64,000 bases of DNA, from contig CAYTZN010000001.1 of assembly GCA_964442495.1 (NCBI GenBank), positions 62,001 to 126,000 of the forward strand, in the 5' to 3' direction. The position numbers and the translations under genes were made by a program. This DNA is from CAYTZN01 sp964442495 (GTDB taxonomy: Bacteria; Pseudomonadota; Gammaproteobacteria; Legionellales; Legionellaceae). Under the pieces are notes generated by a model that did not search any database, had not been told where the DNA came from, and saw nothing but the letters and a program-made list of their open reading frames with translations. Each line of letters opens with the position of its first letter. The first letter of the stretch is position 1. Below, piece after piece: positions 1 to 8,444 of the stretch.

Positions 1-1
1 G

Positions 2-169
2 GGAATGTTAGGAGAAAAGTTTCCGGAAGCACAATTTCTAATTACAGGCGTCTTAGGCCCCCATTCGAACGCACACGGGCCTAATGAATTTTTACACCTT
101 GATATGGTAAAAAAACTTACTTCTTGTGTGGCTTATATTCTACATCAACAAAGTTTACAAAAGGCTTAA
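2..169 (+). CDS. M20-family metallopeptidase, C-terminal end only
   Basis: The window opens inside a gene whose last 55 codons are visible, in the frame starting at base 2 and ending with TAA at 167-169. The stretch reading GVLGPHSNAHGPNEFLH is the typical end of zinc-dependent M20 peptidases/deacylases, where the His of the GPHSN.HGPNE motif lies in the catalytic domain. The rest of the enzyme, including the other metal ligands, is outside the window, so substrate cannot be inferred. The family call rests on this one motif and is fairly safe; a specific name is not. Confidence 0.7.
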   Translation, partial: GMLGEKFPEAQFLITGVLGPHSNAHGPNEFLHLDMVKKLTSCVAYILHQQSLQKA

Positions 170-452
170 TGTTGTATTAGGTTCAGGGCAAACGCATCCG
201 ATATTTAAGCACAAATGACTTCGTATTTACCTACTTACCGTGTTTTATGCACGGTACAGTCATTTAAATTTTAAGTGACACCACATGCAAATAATTAAAT
301 TTTAAGCTCCTGGTTTTGTTCAAAATTTTCAGCAAAAGGCTATCGACAGCCCTTTGAAATCTTGAGATACTGCGACGTCTTTACCGTAGAAGCGGTAAGG
401 GTAACAGCGGTTTAGCAAGAACCGTATAGTCCAATCAATCAAGGAGATCGTT

Positions 453-773
453 ATGAAAGCAACGTTGTTTGCTGTTGTATTGTCATTATTTGTTGTATCC
501 TTTTCTGCTGTAGCTGAGGTTGATGGTGTCTCTGAAACGCCACCTCCCGTAGAGCAAATTCCAAGCAAGATAAATCTTAATAAAGCGGATGTTCAAACGT
601 TAACCCAGTCTGTTAAAGGTATTGGTAAAAAGCGTGCTGAAGCAATCGTTGCGCACCGTGAAAAAAATGGCGCTTTTAAATCAGTAGGAGCGTTAGCCGA
701 GATCCGCGGTCTGGGCAAGTCCTTTGTAAATAGCCATTTGGACCAACTGCAAAGCGTCTTTGCTGTGGAATAG
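453..773 (+). CDS. ComEA-like secreted helix-hairpin-helix protein
   Basis: A 106-residue protein with a clear signal peptide (MKATLFAVVLSLFVVSFSAVA) followed by a short linker and a ComEA-type double helix-hairpin-helix region from about residue 40 to 100, seen as INLNKADVQTL, then GIGKKRAEAIV, then IRGLGKSFV. Such domains bind DNA without sequence specificity; ComEA is the periplasmic DNA receptor of natural competence in gammaproteobacteria. The ATG at 453 follows an AAGGAG ribosome binding site at 441-446. It stands alone upstream of mreB. The DNA uptake role is inferred from the family; a general periplasmic HhH protein is the alternative. Confidence 0.85.
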   Translation: MKATLFAVVLSLFVVSFSAVAEVDGVSETPPPVEQIPSKINLNKADVQTLTQSVKGIGKKRAEAIVAHREKNGAFKSVGALAEIRGLGKSFVNSHLDQLQSVFAVE

Positions 774-917
774 AGTAAATTCATGGTTTCATGTGAGGGC
801 TTTCCCTCACATGAAAAAAATAGAATGTTTTTTTATAACAAAACACAAAAGATCTGTCGATTTTTCGGCAGATTTGGGTTAAAGTGCTCACCAAAAAAGA
901 ACGAGGTAGTACAGCTC

Positions 918-1955
918 ATGCTCAGAAAACTCAGAGGTGCATTTTCAAACGATTTGTCCATCGATTTAGGGACTGCAAATACCTTAATTTATGTAAGGGA
1001 TAAAGGTATCGTCTTAAACGAGCCTTCCGTGGTTGCTTTACGCAATGAATCAGGCCAAAAAAGAGTCGCAGCAGTTGGTGTTGAAGCAAAGCGGATGCTG
1101 GGCCGAACTCCTGGCAATATCAATGCTATTAGACCAATGAAAGACGGTGTCATTGCCGATTTTTTTGTTACTGAAAAAATGTTGCAACACTTTATTCATA
1201 AAGTTCACGAAAATCGCTTTTTACGACCTAGCCCCCGTGTTCTGGTTTGTGTACCTTGTGGTTCTACACAAGTTGAGAGACGGGCTATTCGTGAGTCTGC
1301 AATGGGTGCTGGTGCGCGTGAGGTTTTCTTAATTGAAGAACCTATGGCTGCGGCACTCGGTTCAGGAATGCCTGTTGATGAAGCCAGTGGCTCCATGGTG
1401 GTTGATATTGGTGGCGGTACAACTGAAGTGGCTATCATTTCATTAAGTGGAATTGTTTATCACCAGTCAGTTCGTATCGGCGGCGATAAATTTGATGATG
1501 CTATTGTCTCTTATGTTCGTCGTAATTATGGCACCTTAATTGGCGAAACCACAGCTGAGCGTATCAAGCACCAAATTGGTTCAGCTTTCCCAAGTCGTGA
1601 TTTATTTGAAATAGAAGTTCGTGGAAGAAATCTTGCCGAAGGTGTGCCACGAAGTTTTACGTTGACCAGTGCAGAAATATTAGAAGCATTACAAGAACCT
1701 CTATCAGGAATTGTGGGTGCAGTTAGAGCGGCGCTAGAATTAGCTCCGCCTGAGCTTGCTGCTGATATTGCAGAGAGAGGTATGGTCTTGACGGGTGGCG
1801 GTGCTCTGTTGAAAAATATGGACATTTTGCTAATGGAAGAAACTGGCTTGCCTGTATTGGTAGCAGAAGATCCACTCACATGTGTTGCACGTGGTGGCGG
1901 CAAAGCATTAGAAACCATGGACTTACGTGGCGGTGATTTCCTCTCAACTGAATAG
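918..1955 (+). CDS. mreB: Rod-shape determining actin homologue MreB
   Basis: MreB is a bacterial actin that polymerises under the inner membrane and guides lateral cell-wall synthesis. The protein starts MLRKLRGAFSNDLSIDLGTANT, which carries the phosphate-1 loop (DLGTANT). The phosphate-2 loop (MVVDIGGGTTEVA) and the adenosine loop (VLTGGGALL) follow in order. With the ATG at 918 the product is 345 residues, the usual MreB length. The reading frame stays open back to 783, but the extra 45 residues are not conserved MreB sequence. It is the first gene of mreB-mreC-mreD; its 3' end overlaps mreC by 29 bases if mreC starts at 1927. Confidence 0.97.
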   Translation: MLRKLRGAFSNDLSIDLGTANTLIYVRDKGIVLNEPSVVALRNESGQKRVAAVGVEAKRMLGRTPGNINAIRPMKDGVIADFFVTEKMLQHFIHKVHENRFLRPSPRVLVCVPCGSTQVERRAIRESAMGAGAREVFLIEEPMAAALGSGMPVDEASGSMVVDIGGGTTEVAIISLSGIVYHQSVRIGGDKFDDAIVSYVRRNYGTLIGETTAERIKHQIGSAFPSRDLFEIEVRGRNLAEGVPRSFTLTSAEILEALQEPLSGIVGAVRAALELAPPELAADIAERGMVLTGGGALLKNMDILLMEETGLPVLVAEDPLTCVARGGGKALETMDLRGGDFLSTE

Positions 1956-2841
1956 TTCTCGAAGCAGGTTATTTGCCAAGACTAAACGCTCATCCTTAGG
2001 TTTTGTTTTTGGCTTGGCAATATCCTTGACTTTTATGATGACTGACTACCACTACAGTTACCTGAGTAGTGTTCGTAGTGCTATTTCATTACTTGTATTT
2101 CCTGTGCAATATATTGTTGATTACCCTGTTCGGATAATGGGGTTTTTGACGTCTTTGATGAGCTCTAAAAAAGCATTGATCAATGAAAATATAAAGCTGC
2201 GTTACCACCAAACGGTGTTAGAGGCACAATTACAGCAATTGTTAGTCATTACCCGTGAAAACTCCCAATTAAAAGAACTCTTATCTGCAACGTCTTCAAA
2301 GCCCGTAAAAGCCATGGCGGCTCAAATTCTCGCGGTGGATACTACAAGCTCGCGTCAACTGTTAGTTCTTAATAAGGGCAAGCGTGACGGTGTGGTTAGT
2401 GGTTTGCCGGTTTTAGATGCAAAAGGCGTCATGGGGCAAGTGATTGATGTTGGTTTAATGACCAGTACTGTGTTGCTTATTTCAGATTCAAAATCAGCTG
2501 TTCCAGTTCGAAACGATCGTACAGGCGAACGCGCAATTTTGATTGGAACCAACAGCATGGATGTATTATCGCTTATTAATTTACCGAAAACGTCCATGAT
2601 TACGAAGGGCGATATATTGGTAACGTCTGGACTTGGGCGCCGTTATCCAGAAGGCTATCCTGTAGGTCTTGTTGAGGACGTTAAAAACATCCCGGGTGAT
2701 GATTTTATTAAAGTGAGCGTGAGTCCTATCGCATTATTAAATCGCAATCGATTGGTACTAGTGGTTTGGCCAGAAGAAGACCATGCAGCGTTGACAGAAC
2801 AAATCAATGAACGGATGAATATTATGGATGAGAATGCATGA
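1927..2841 (+). CDS. mreC: Cell-shape protein MreC
   Basis: MreC is a bitopic inner-membrane protein whose periplasmic part links MreB filaments to the elongation machinery. The 304-residue product has a short cytoplasmic tail, one membrane helix around residues 25-42, a coiled coil around 85-120 (KALINENIKLRYHQ onwards), then the beta-rich MreC core with VSGLPVLDAKGVMGQV and VTSGLGRRYPEGYPVG, both typical. The frame begins with GTG at 1927 inside mreB; a second GTG at 1933 is equally possible and neither has a strong ribosome binding site. Translation is probably coupled to mreB. Confidence 0.95.
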   Translation: MAVISSQLNSSRSRLFAKTKRSSLGFVFGLAISLTFMMTDYHYSYLSSVRSAISLLVFPVQYIVDYPVRIMGFLTSLMSSKKALINENIKLRYHQTVLEAQLQQLLVITRENSQLKELLSATSSKPVKAMAAQILAVDTTSSRQLLVLNKGKRDGVVSGLPVLDAKGVMGQVIDVGLMTSTVLLISDSKSAVPVRNDRTGERAILIGTNSMDVLSLINLPKTSMITKGDILVTSGLGRRYPEGYPVGLVEDVKNIPGDDFIKVSVSPIALLNRNRLVLVVWPEEDHAALTEQINERMNIMDENA

Positions 2842-2872
2842 GGAAGCCTTTGGCGTCTTTTGAGAGGGTGTT

Positions 2873-3349
2873 ATGAAAACCCTAAATGTCCGATTGTTTT
2901 TAGCAATGCTTACTGCTTTGGTGCTGACGATTATTCCTCTGCCTGAGCTGCTTACAGGTTTTAGACCCCCGTGGTTGTTGATTTTTGTTCTTTATATACA
3001 GTTTTATTTGCCAGAATATTTTAATCTTTTCGTCTTATTTATTTTAGGACTCTGCTTAGACGTGTTGTTGTCCACAGCAATAGGTGAGCATGCCTTTGCC
3101 CTTACCTTTGTTACACTGCTTGCTTCTGGAAAAGCACGTCGCTTTAATTTTTTCTCAATGGGGCAGCAAATGGGTTGGGTCGCTACCCTTTGCGCTATTT
3201 ACTTATTGATCATTTACGTGCTTGACGTTTTCATGGGTTACAGTAACCATTGGTGGATGGTTTTAGGCACGACCCTTATCAGTCTATTTTTTTGGCCTTG
3301 CGCACGAGTACTAGCGGAAAGTACTTTATGCTATGATTCCCGACTTTAA
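2873..3349 (+). CDS. mreD: Rod-shape determining protein MreD
   Basis: A 158-residue, very hydrophobic protein with about five membrane helices, containing PPWLLIFVLYIQFYLPE and GLCLDVLLSTAIGEHAF, both characteristic of MreD (family motif W...V..Y......G...D.L...LG.HA). It completes the mreBCD operon, 31 bases after mreC, with a GAGGGTG ribosome binding site just before the ATG. MreD is the integral membrane member of the elongation complex. Its last bases overlap the open frame of icd, but the probable icd start lies just after the mreD stop. Confidence 0.93.
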   Translation: MKTLNVRLFLAMLTALVLTIIPLPELLTGFRPPWLLIFVLYIQFYLPEYFNLFVLFILGLCLDVLLSTAIGEHAFALTFVTLLASGKARRFNFFSMGQQMGWVATLCAIYLLIIYVLDVFMGYSNHWWMVLGTTLISLFFWPCARVLAESTLCYDSRL

Positions 3350-3365
3350 CCAGACGGAGCAGGTC

Positions 3366-4622
3366 ATGACATTTGAAAAACTTCATATTCCCACCGACGG
3401 TAAGGCAATTACTGTCACTTCTGATTTGAAATTAAATATTCCTAATAACCCTATTATTCCTTTTATTGAAGGTGATGGTATTGGCGTGGATGTAACACCT
3501 GCCATGATTCAAGTGGTTGATGCAGCTGTTAAAAAAGCTTACGGCGACAAAAGAAAAATTGCTTGGATGGAGATTTACGCTGGTGAAAAAGCGACGACTG
3601 TTTATGGTGCTGATCAATGGTTACCTAAAGAAACATTGGCCGCTATTAAACAATTTGTAGTTTCTATCAAAGGCCCTTTAACCACACCCGTTGGTGGCGG
3701 AATACGGTCGCTAAACGTAGCTATTCGTCAAGAACTTGATCTTTTCACTTGTTTGCGCCCAGTTCGCTACTTTACTGGTACGCCAAGTCCTGTGAAAGAG
3801 CCCTGGAAAACCAATATGGTCATTTTTAGGGAAAACTCAGAAGACATTTATGCAGGTATTGAATGGCAGGCAGATACAGTAGAAGCGAAGAAAGTCATTC
3901 AGTTTTTACTCAATGACATGGGCGTTAAAAAAATACGCTTTCCTGATCACTGCGGTATTGGTATTAAACCTGTTTCCAAAGAAGGCACAACCCGTTTAGT
4001 GAAAGCTGCCATTCAATATGCAATTGATAATCAGCGTGACTCTGTGACATTGGTTCACAAGGGTAACATCATGAAATATACCGAAGGTGCTTTTAAAGAT
4101 TGGGGCTATCAAGTGGCTCGGGATATGTTCGGGGCCAAAGACTTTCAAGGTGGGCCTTGGATGGAAATTACTAATCCACAAACAGGAGCACCCATTATTA
4201 TAAAAGATGTTATTGCTGACGCCTTTTTACAACAAATTTTGTTACGTCCTGAAGAGTATAGCGTGATTGCTACCTTGAATCTCAATGGTGATTATATTTC
4301 AGACGCATTAGCGGCTCAAGTGGGTGGTATTGGTATTGCTCCAGGTGCAAACATTGGTGATGACGTGGCTGTGTTTGAAGCAACACATGGTACAGCTCCT
4401 AAATATGCAGGCCAAAACAAAGTTAATCCGGGATCACTTATTTTATCCGCTGAAATGATGCTACGTCATTTAGGTTGGTTTGAAGCCGCTGACTACATCA
4501 TTAAGGGTGTTGAAGGCGCAATTGAAGCTAAAACCGTGACTTACGATTTTGAGCGTTTAATGGACGGTGCAACGTGCGTGAGTTGTTCAGGTTTTGGTGA
4601 GGCTATTATTAAAAACATGTAA
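3366..4622 (+). CDS. icd: Isocitrate dehydrogenase, NADP-dependent
   Basis: Oxidative decarboxylation of isocitrate to 2-oxoglutarate in the TCA cycle. The ATG at 3366 (MTFEKLHIPTDG) gives 418 residues, close to the E. coli enzyme (416). The frame is open back to an ATG at 3333 inside mreD, but the start at 3366 follows GGAG at 3357-3360 and matches the family N-terminus. Visible motifs: FIEGDGIGVDV near the N-terminus, the phosphorylation and substrate loop GGIRSLNVAIRQELDLF with its regulatory Ser, IVHKGNIMKYTEGAFKDWG-type sequence and EATHGTAPKYAGQ. The conserved Ser loop implies possible control by isocitrate dehydrogenase kinase/phosphatase (inference). Confidence 0.97.
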   Translation: MTFEKLHIPTDGKAITVTSDLKLNIPNNPIIPFIEGDGIGVDVTPAMIQVVDAAVKKAYGDKRKIAWMEIYAGEKATTVYGADQWLPKETLAAIKQFVVSIKGPLTTPVGGGIRSLNVAIRQELDLFTCLRPVRYFTGTPSPVKEPWKTNMVIFRENSEDIYAGIEWQADTVEAKKVIQFLLNDMGVKKIRFPDHCGIGIKPVSKEGTTRLVKAAIQYAIDNQRDSVTLVHKGNIMKYTEGAFKDWGYQVARDMFGAKDFQGGPWMEITNPQTGAPIIIKDVIADAFLQQILLRPEEYSVIATLNLNGDYISDALAAQVGGIGIAPGANIGDDVAVFEATHGTAPKYAGQNKVNPGSLILSAEMMLRHLGWFEAADYIIKGVEGAIEAKTVTYDFERLMDGATCVSCSGFGEAIIKNM

Positions 4623-4638
4623 TAAATAAGGCTTGTTA

Positions 4639-4670
4639 TGGCCCCTTTTAACACTCCAAAAAAGGGGCCA
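4639..4670 (+). terminator. Strong hairpin after icd, possible terminator
   Basis: A perfect 11-bp stem (TGGCCCCTTTT at 4639-4649 with AAAAGGGGCCA at 4660-4670) around a 10-base loop lies 17 bases after the icd stop. No T-run follows the stem, so it may be a weak intrinsic terminator or an mRNA-stabilising 3' hairpin. Confidence 0.6.
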
Positions 4671-4820
4671 ATGAGCTGACGAAAGGCAATGTAAAATAGA
4701 GTAATTCAAGGTGTTTTTGTTTTTTTATTAACCAGATATGGGCTTTTAAGCAATATAAATTCTTTTTTACTGGCCAAACCTGCGATGTACGTCTATAAAA
4801 TTAGTTATAAGGGTAATGAA

Positions 4821-5144
4821 ATGAGCGGGCAATTTGAAGTAGGAATTGTGGAGCAGAAGGCGACAGATTCAACTTTTTCGCCTAAGCTTAAAGAGCCTAG
4901 AAAATACAAGGTGATTTTGCTAAATGATGATTATACCCCTATGGATTTTGTAGTGGATGTACTGAAGCAGTTTTTCCATTTAACGGAAGACGATGCGACA
5001 AGAGTAATGCTTCAGGTTCATATTCAAGGACGTGGTGTGTGTGGGGTATTCACACACGAAATAGCAGAGACCAAAGTGGTTTTGGTTAATGATTATGCCA
5101 GGATGAACCAACATCCATTGCTGTGCAGGATGGAGCCGGATTGA
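4821..5144 (+). CDS. clpS: ClpAP adaptor ClpS
   Basis: ClpS binds the N-domain of ClpA and delivers N-end-rule substrates to the ClpAP protease. The core is intact: PRKYKVILLNDDYTPMDFVVDVLKQFF (split here as KVILLNDDYTPM and FVVDVLKQFF), the VMLQVHIQGRGVCGVFTHEIAE helix-strand and the C-terminal DYAR segment. The start at 4821 (MSGQFEVGIVEQ) gives 107 residues, as in E. coli (106); the frame is open to 4785 but those 12 residues are not family-like. clpA begins 30 bases after the stop, so the two are probably one transcript. Confidence 0.96.
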   Translation: MSGQFEVGIVEQKATDSTFSPKLKEPRKYKVILLNDDYTPMDFVVDVLKQFFHLTEDDATRVMLQVHIQGRGVCGVFTHEIAETKVVLVNDYARMNQHPLLCRMEPD

Positions 5145-5174
5145 CGGGATATGTCTCGACGGGGAGCAACGACC

Positions 5175-7442
5175 ATGTTAAATAAAGAGCTTGAATTTAC
5201 ACTAAACTTAGCTTTTAAAGAAGCTAAAGAAAAACGTCATGAGTTTATGACTGTTGAACACTTACTATTGTCGCTGCTCGACAATCCTGCTGCAGGTAAC
5301 GTGCTTCAAGCCTGTGATGCAAACATTGATTCCCTAAGACGTGATTTAATTGAATTTATTGATGAAACCACGCCTAAAATCCCAGAAGATGAGCTCGATC
5401 GAGAAACACAACCCACATTAGGCTTCCAACGTGTTTTACAACGCGCCGTTTTTCATGTGCAGTCTGCCGGAAAAACAGAAGTAAGTGGTGCTAATGTGCT
5501 TGCTGCAATTTTTAGTGAGCAAGAGAGTCAAGCCGTTTATTTTTTACGACGCGAAAATATTACCAGATTAGATGTCATCAATTATATATCCCATGGCGTG
5601 GCCAAGTATCAAAATAATGACATGAACGAAGGTATGAACCCTTCAATGGACGAGGACATGATGAGCGGTGAAGGCAATGAATCGCCTTTAGAAAGTTATT
5701 GCATGAACCTCAATAAGCGAGCAAAACTCGGAAAGATTGATCCCCTTATTGGTAGAAATGAAGAAATTCAGCGTACTATTCAAGTTTTATGCCGTCGTCG
5801 CAAAAACAATCCTTTATTGGTGGGAGAGGCAGGGGTTGGAAAAACAGCTATAGCAGAAGGTTTGGCAAGACGAATCGTGGACGGTGAAGTTCCAGAGGCC
5901 ATTAGCAAATCTGTTGTGTATTCCCTTGACCTCGGTTCATTACTAGCCGGCACAAAATACCGTGGTGATTTTGAAAAACGTTTGAAAGCCGTTTTAAAAC
6001 AACTCGGTGAGCAAGATGGTGGTATATTATTTATCGACGAAATTCACACCATTATTGGTGCGGGTGCCGCTTCTGGTGGGGTGATGGATGCATCAAATCT
6101 TATCAAGCCACTGCTTGCCAATGGTGAATTAAAATGCATTGGCTCCACCACTTACCAAGAGTACCGTGGTATTTTTGAAAAAGACCGAGCATTGGCTAGA
6201 CGATTTCAAAAAATAGACATTGTAGAGCCTAGTGTTGAGGAAACATTTGAGATACTTAAAGGTCTGAAAGGGCGCCTTGAGGAGCACCATGGTGTGAAAT
6301 TTTCAATCCCGTCGCTTAAGGCTGCAGCTGAATTGTCTGCTAAGTATATCAATGATAGATTTTTACCGGACAAAGCGATTGATGTTGTTGATGAAGCCGG
6401 TGCTTATCAAAATCTATTAACTTCACATAAGCGCAAAAAAATCATTAGCGTCACTGAAATTGAAAACGTTGTGGCAAAAATTGCAAGAATTCCTGTGAAG
6501 AAAGTTTCTGCTCGTGATAAAGACACGTTAAGAAATTTAGAGCGCGATCTTAAATTGTTGGTCTATGGACAAGATGACGCCATCATCGCTCTTGCCTCCG
6601 CAATAAAGCTCGGACGCTCCGGTTTGCGTGAACCTGAAAAGCCCGTGGGTAGCTTTCTCTTTGCAGGTCCTACCGGCGTTGGTAAAACAGAAGTCACGAG
6701 ACAGTTGGCAAGTGTTTTAGGCATTGAGTTATTACGATTTGACATGTCTGAATACATGGAAAAACACACGGTTTCTCGTTTAATTGGAGCGCCTCCTGGT
6801 TATGTAGGTTATGACCAAGGTGGGTTGTTGACGGAAGCGGTTACCAAAAACCCGCATTCTGTTGTTTTGTTGGACGAAATCGAAAAAGCCCATCCTGATG
6901 TGTTTAATCTACTGTTACAAATCATGGACCACGGGACATTAACGGATACCAACGGAAGACAAGCTGATTTTCGTCACGTTATTTTAGTGATGACAAGCAA
7001 TGCGGGTGCGACTGAAATCAGCCGTAACTCCATTGGTTTTTCATTACAAGATAACACCAGTGATGGCTTGGATGTTATAAAGCGTCATTTCAGCCCTGAG
7101 TTTAGAAATAGACTCGATGGGGTGATTAATTTTAAATCTTTAGATGAAGAAACCATTGGTTTGGTGGTCGATAAATTTATCATGGAGCTTGAAGAGCAAT
7201 TACTAAATAAGGGTGTCACCTTTAAAGTTGAAAAACCCGCACGGGAATGGTTAATAGAACATGGCTATGATAAATCCATGGGTGCGCGTCCGATGGCTCG
7301 TTTGATACAAGAAAACATTAAAAAGCCATTGGCTGAAGAGTTGCTTTTTGGTAAGTTAGCCAATGGTGGACACGTAACGTTGAATATACAAGATGGAAAG
7401 CTTCATTTTGAAAGCCTCGATCACCGTGAAGGGGTCTGCTAA
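5175..7442 (+). CDS. clpA: ATP-dependent Clp protease ATPase subunit ClpA
   Basis: ClpA is the hexameric unfoldase that feeds ClpP. The ATG at 5175 gives MLNKELEFTLNLAFKEAKEK, matching the ClpA N-terminus, and 755 residues (E. coli 758); the frame is open to 5151. Order: Clp N-domain repeats, AAA-1 with Walker A GEAGVGKTA and Walker B GILFIDEIHT, AAA-2 with Walker A GPTGVGKTE, Walker B VVLLDEIEKAH and the arginine-finger region RNRLDGVI, then the C-terminal D2 small domain. An acidic, Met-rich linker (around residues 145-170) separates the N-domain from AAA-1. It pairs with clpS directly upstream. Confidence 0.97.
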   Translation: MLNKELEFTLNLAFKEAKEKRHEFMTVEHLLLSLLDNPAAGNVLQACDANIDSLRRDLIEFIDETTPKIPEDELDRETQPTLGFQRVLQRAVFHVQSAGKTEVSGANVLAAIFSEQESQAVYFLRRENITRLDVINYISHGVAKYQNNDMNEGMNPSMDEDMMSGEGNESPLESYCMNLNKRAKLGKIDPLIGRNEEIQRTIQVLCRRRKNNPLLVGEAGVGKTAIAEGLARRIVDGEVPEAISKSVVYSLDLGSLLAGTKYRGDFEKRLKAVLKQLGEQDGGILFIDEIHTIIGAGAASGGVMDASNLIKPLLANGELKCIGSTTYQEYRGIFEKDRALARRFQKIDIVEPSVEETFEILKGLKGRLEEHHGVKFSIPSLKAAAELSAKYINDRFLPDKAIDVVDEAGAYQNLLTSHKRKKIISVTEIENVVAKIARIPVKKVSARDKDTLRNLERDLKLLVYGQDDAIIALASAIKLGRSGLREPEKPVGSFLFAGPTGVGKTEVTRQLASVLGIELLRFDMSEYMEKHTVSRLIGAPPGYVGYDQGGLLTEAVTKNPHSVVLLDEIEKAHPDVFNLLLQIMDHGTLTDTNGRQADFRHVILVMTSNAGATEISRNSIGFSLQDNTSDGLDVIKRHFSPEFRNRLDGVINFKSLDEETIGLVVDKFIMELEEQLLNKGVTFKVEKPAREWLIEHGYDKSMGARPMARLIQENIKKPLAEELLFGKLANGGHVTLNIQDGKLHFESLDHREGVC

Positions 7443-7481
7443 TTTTTTAGAGTATATGTATTTTGCAAATAGTAGACGATT

Positions 7482-7518
7482 AGCACCACAGCTCAGGCCT
7501 TGTCTGAGCTGTAGTGCT
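7482..7518 (+). terminator. Hairpin terminator after clpA
   Basis: A 15-base arm (AGCACCACAGCTCAG, 7482-7496) pairs with CTGAGCTGTAGTGCT (7504-7518) with a single C/A mismatch and a 7-base loop. It lies 40 bases after the clpA stop and no gene starts inside it, so it probably ends the clpS-clpA transcript. Only a short AT stretch follows. Confidence 0.65.
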
Positions 7519-7622
7519 ATTTATCCCTTAGAGGGTCATGATGGTCTCCACAAGCACTTACAATTCTAATATTATTTAGTTAAAATCAAGCCTAGTACAT
7601 ATCCTGACCAGTGATGTTGTCG

Positions 7623-8387
7623 ATGTTAAGTGTTGTTATCATAACCAAAAATGAAGAAAAAAACCTTAGGCGTTGCCTTGAGTCCGTTCAGTGGGCGGAT
7701 GAAATTATTGTTTTAGATTCTGGAAGCACAGACAAAACAGTCGCGATCGCAAAAGAATATACACCTCATGTTTATTCTACAGAGCCCGCTGATTGGCAAG
7801 GTTATGGTATTCAAAAGCAACGGGCTCTGGCTTATGCAAAAAGTGAATGGGTGTTAAACCTTGATGCCGATGAGTCAGTCGATAGCATTTTAAAAAATGC
7901 TATATGCACGGCTATATCATCTAATCTTGCTGATGGTTATCGTATCCCTATTCGCATGTGCTTTTATGATAAACCGTTGCGCTATTCGTCTAGTCCTAAA
8001 CGCCATATTCGCTTATTTAAGCGTAAAGGGGCATCTTACAGTGACGATATTGTTCATGAAAAAATTAAGCTGCCTATGGACGCCCGCGTTGCCAAGTTAC
8101 GTCACCCCATTTTGCATCATTCCTTTCAAGATGTAAGCCATGCTCTTTATAAAATGAATCGATACTCTTCCTACAGCGCAAAGATTCGTATAAAAAATCA
8201 GAAAAATATCGGATTAAGCAAAACCCTGTTGGGTACAGGATGGATGTTTTTTAGGTGTTATTTTTTACAACGTGGTTTTTTAGATGGAAAAGAAGGGTTG
8301 TTATTTTCTTTTTTAAGTGCTCAAGGTACGTTTTATCGCGGTATTAAGCAAATATATTGTGATACCACCAGTGATATAGTTGATTGA
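7623..8387 (+). CDS. Family 2 glycosyltransferase, LPS core type
   Basis: A GT2 enzyme that would transfer a sugar from a nucleotide-sugar donor, by context to lipopolysaccharide. The start of the GT-A fold is MLSVVIITKNEEKNLRRCL, followed by the nucleotide-binding DEIIVLDSGSTDKT and the metal-binding region VLNLDADESV (DxD). The C-terminal part, with HHSFQD and an amphipathic segment near the end, resembles WaaE/KdtX-type core glucosyltransferases. Start candidates are GTG 7611, ATG 7614 and ATG 7623; the last fits the family N-terminus, but none has a strong ribosome binding site. The next gene is an O-antigen-ligase-like protein, which supports an LPS role. Confidence 0.88.
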   Translation: MLSVVIITKNEEKNLRRCLESVQWADEIIVLDSGSTDKTVAIAKEYTPHVYSTEPADWQGYGIQKQRALAYAKSEWVLNLDADESVDSILKNAICTAISSNLADGYRIPIRMCFYDKPLRYSSSPKRHIRLFKRKGASYSDDIVHEKIKLPMDARVAKLRHPILHHSFQDVSHALYKMNRYSSYSAKIRIKNQKNIGLSKTLLGTGWMFFRCYFLQRGFLDGKEGLLFSFLSAQGTFYRGIKQIYCDTTSDIVD

Positions 8388-8395
8388 TTATCTAA

Positions 8396-8421
8396 GTACC
8401 GAGGCTGTCAGCGGTATGTAG
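8396..8421. repeat. Degenerate REP-like palindrome
   Basis: The sequence from 8396 (GTACCGAGGCTGTCAGCGG, continuing to GTATGTAG) resembles three other sites in the window, at 38864, 39015 and 61412, which share the pattern GTACC..GGCTTGTC. It sits between the glycosyltransferase and the ligase gene. Called from similarity among these sites only. Confidence 0.4.
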
Positions 8422-8444
8422 AAATTCCAGCAAGGAGTTGGCAC

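Noticed and set aside
783..917. Extended N-terminus of mreB
   Set aside because: The frame is open, but MLRKLRGAFSNDL at 918 is the family start and gives the normal length.
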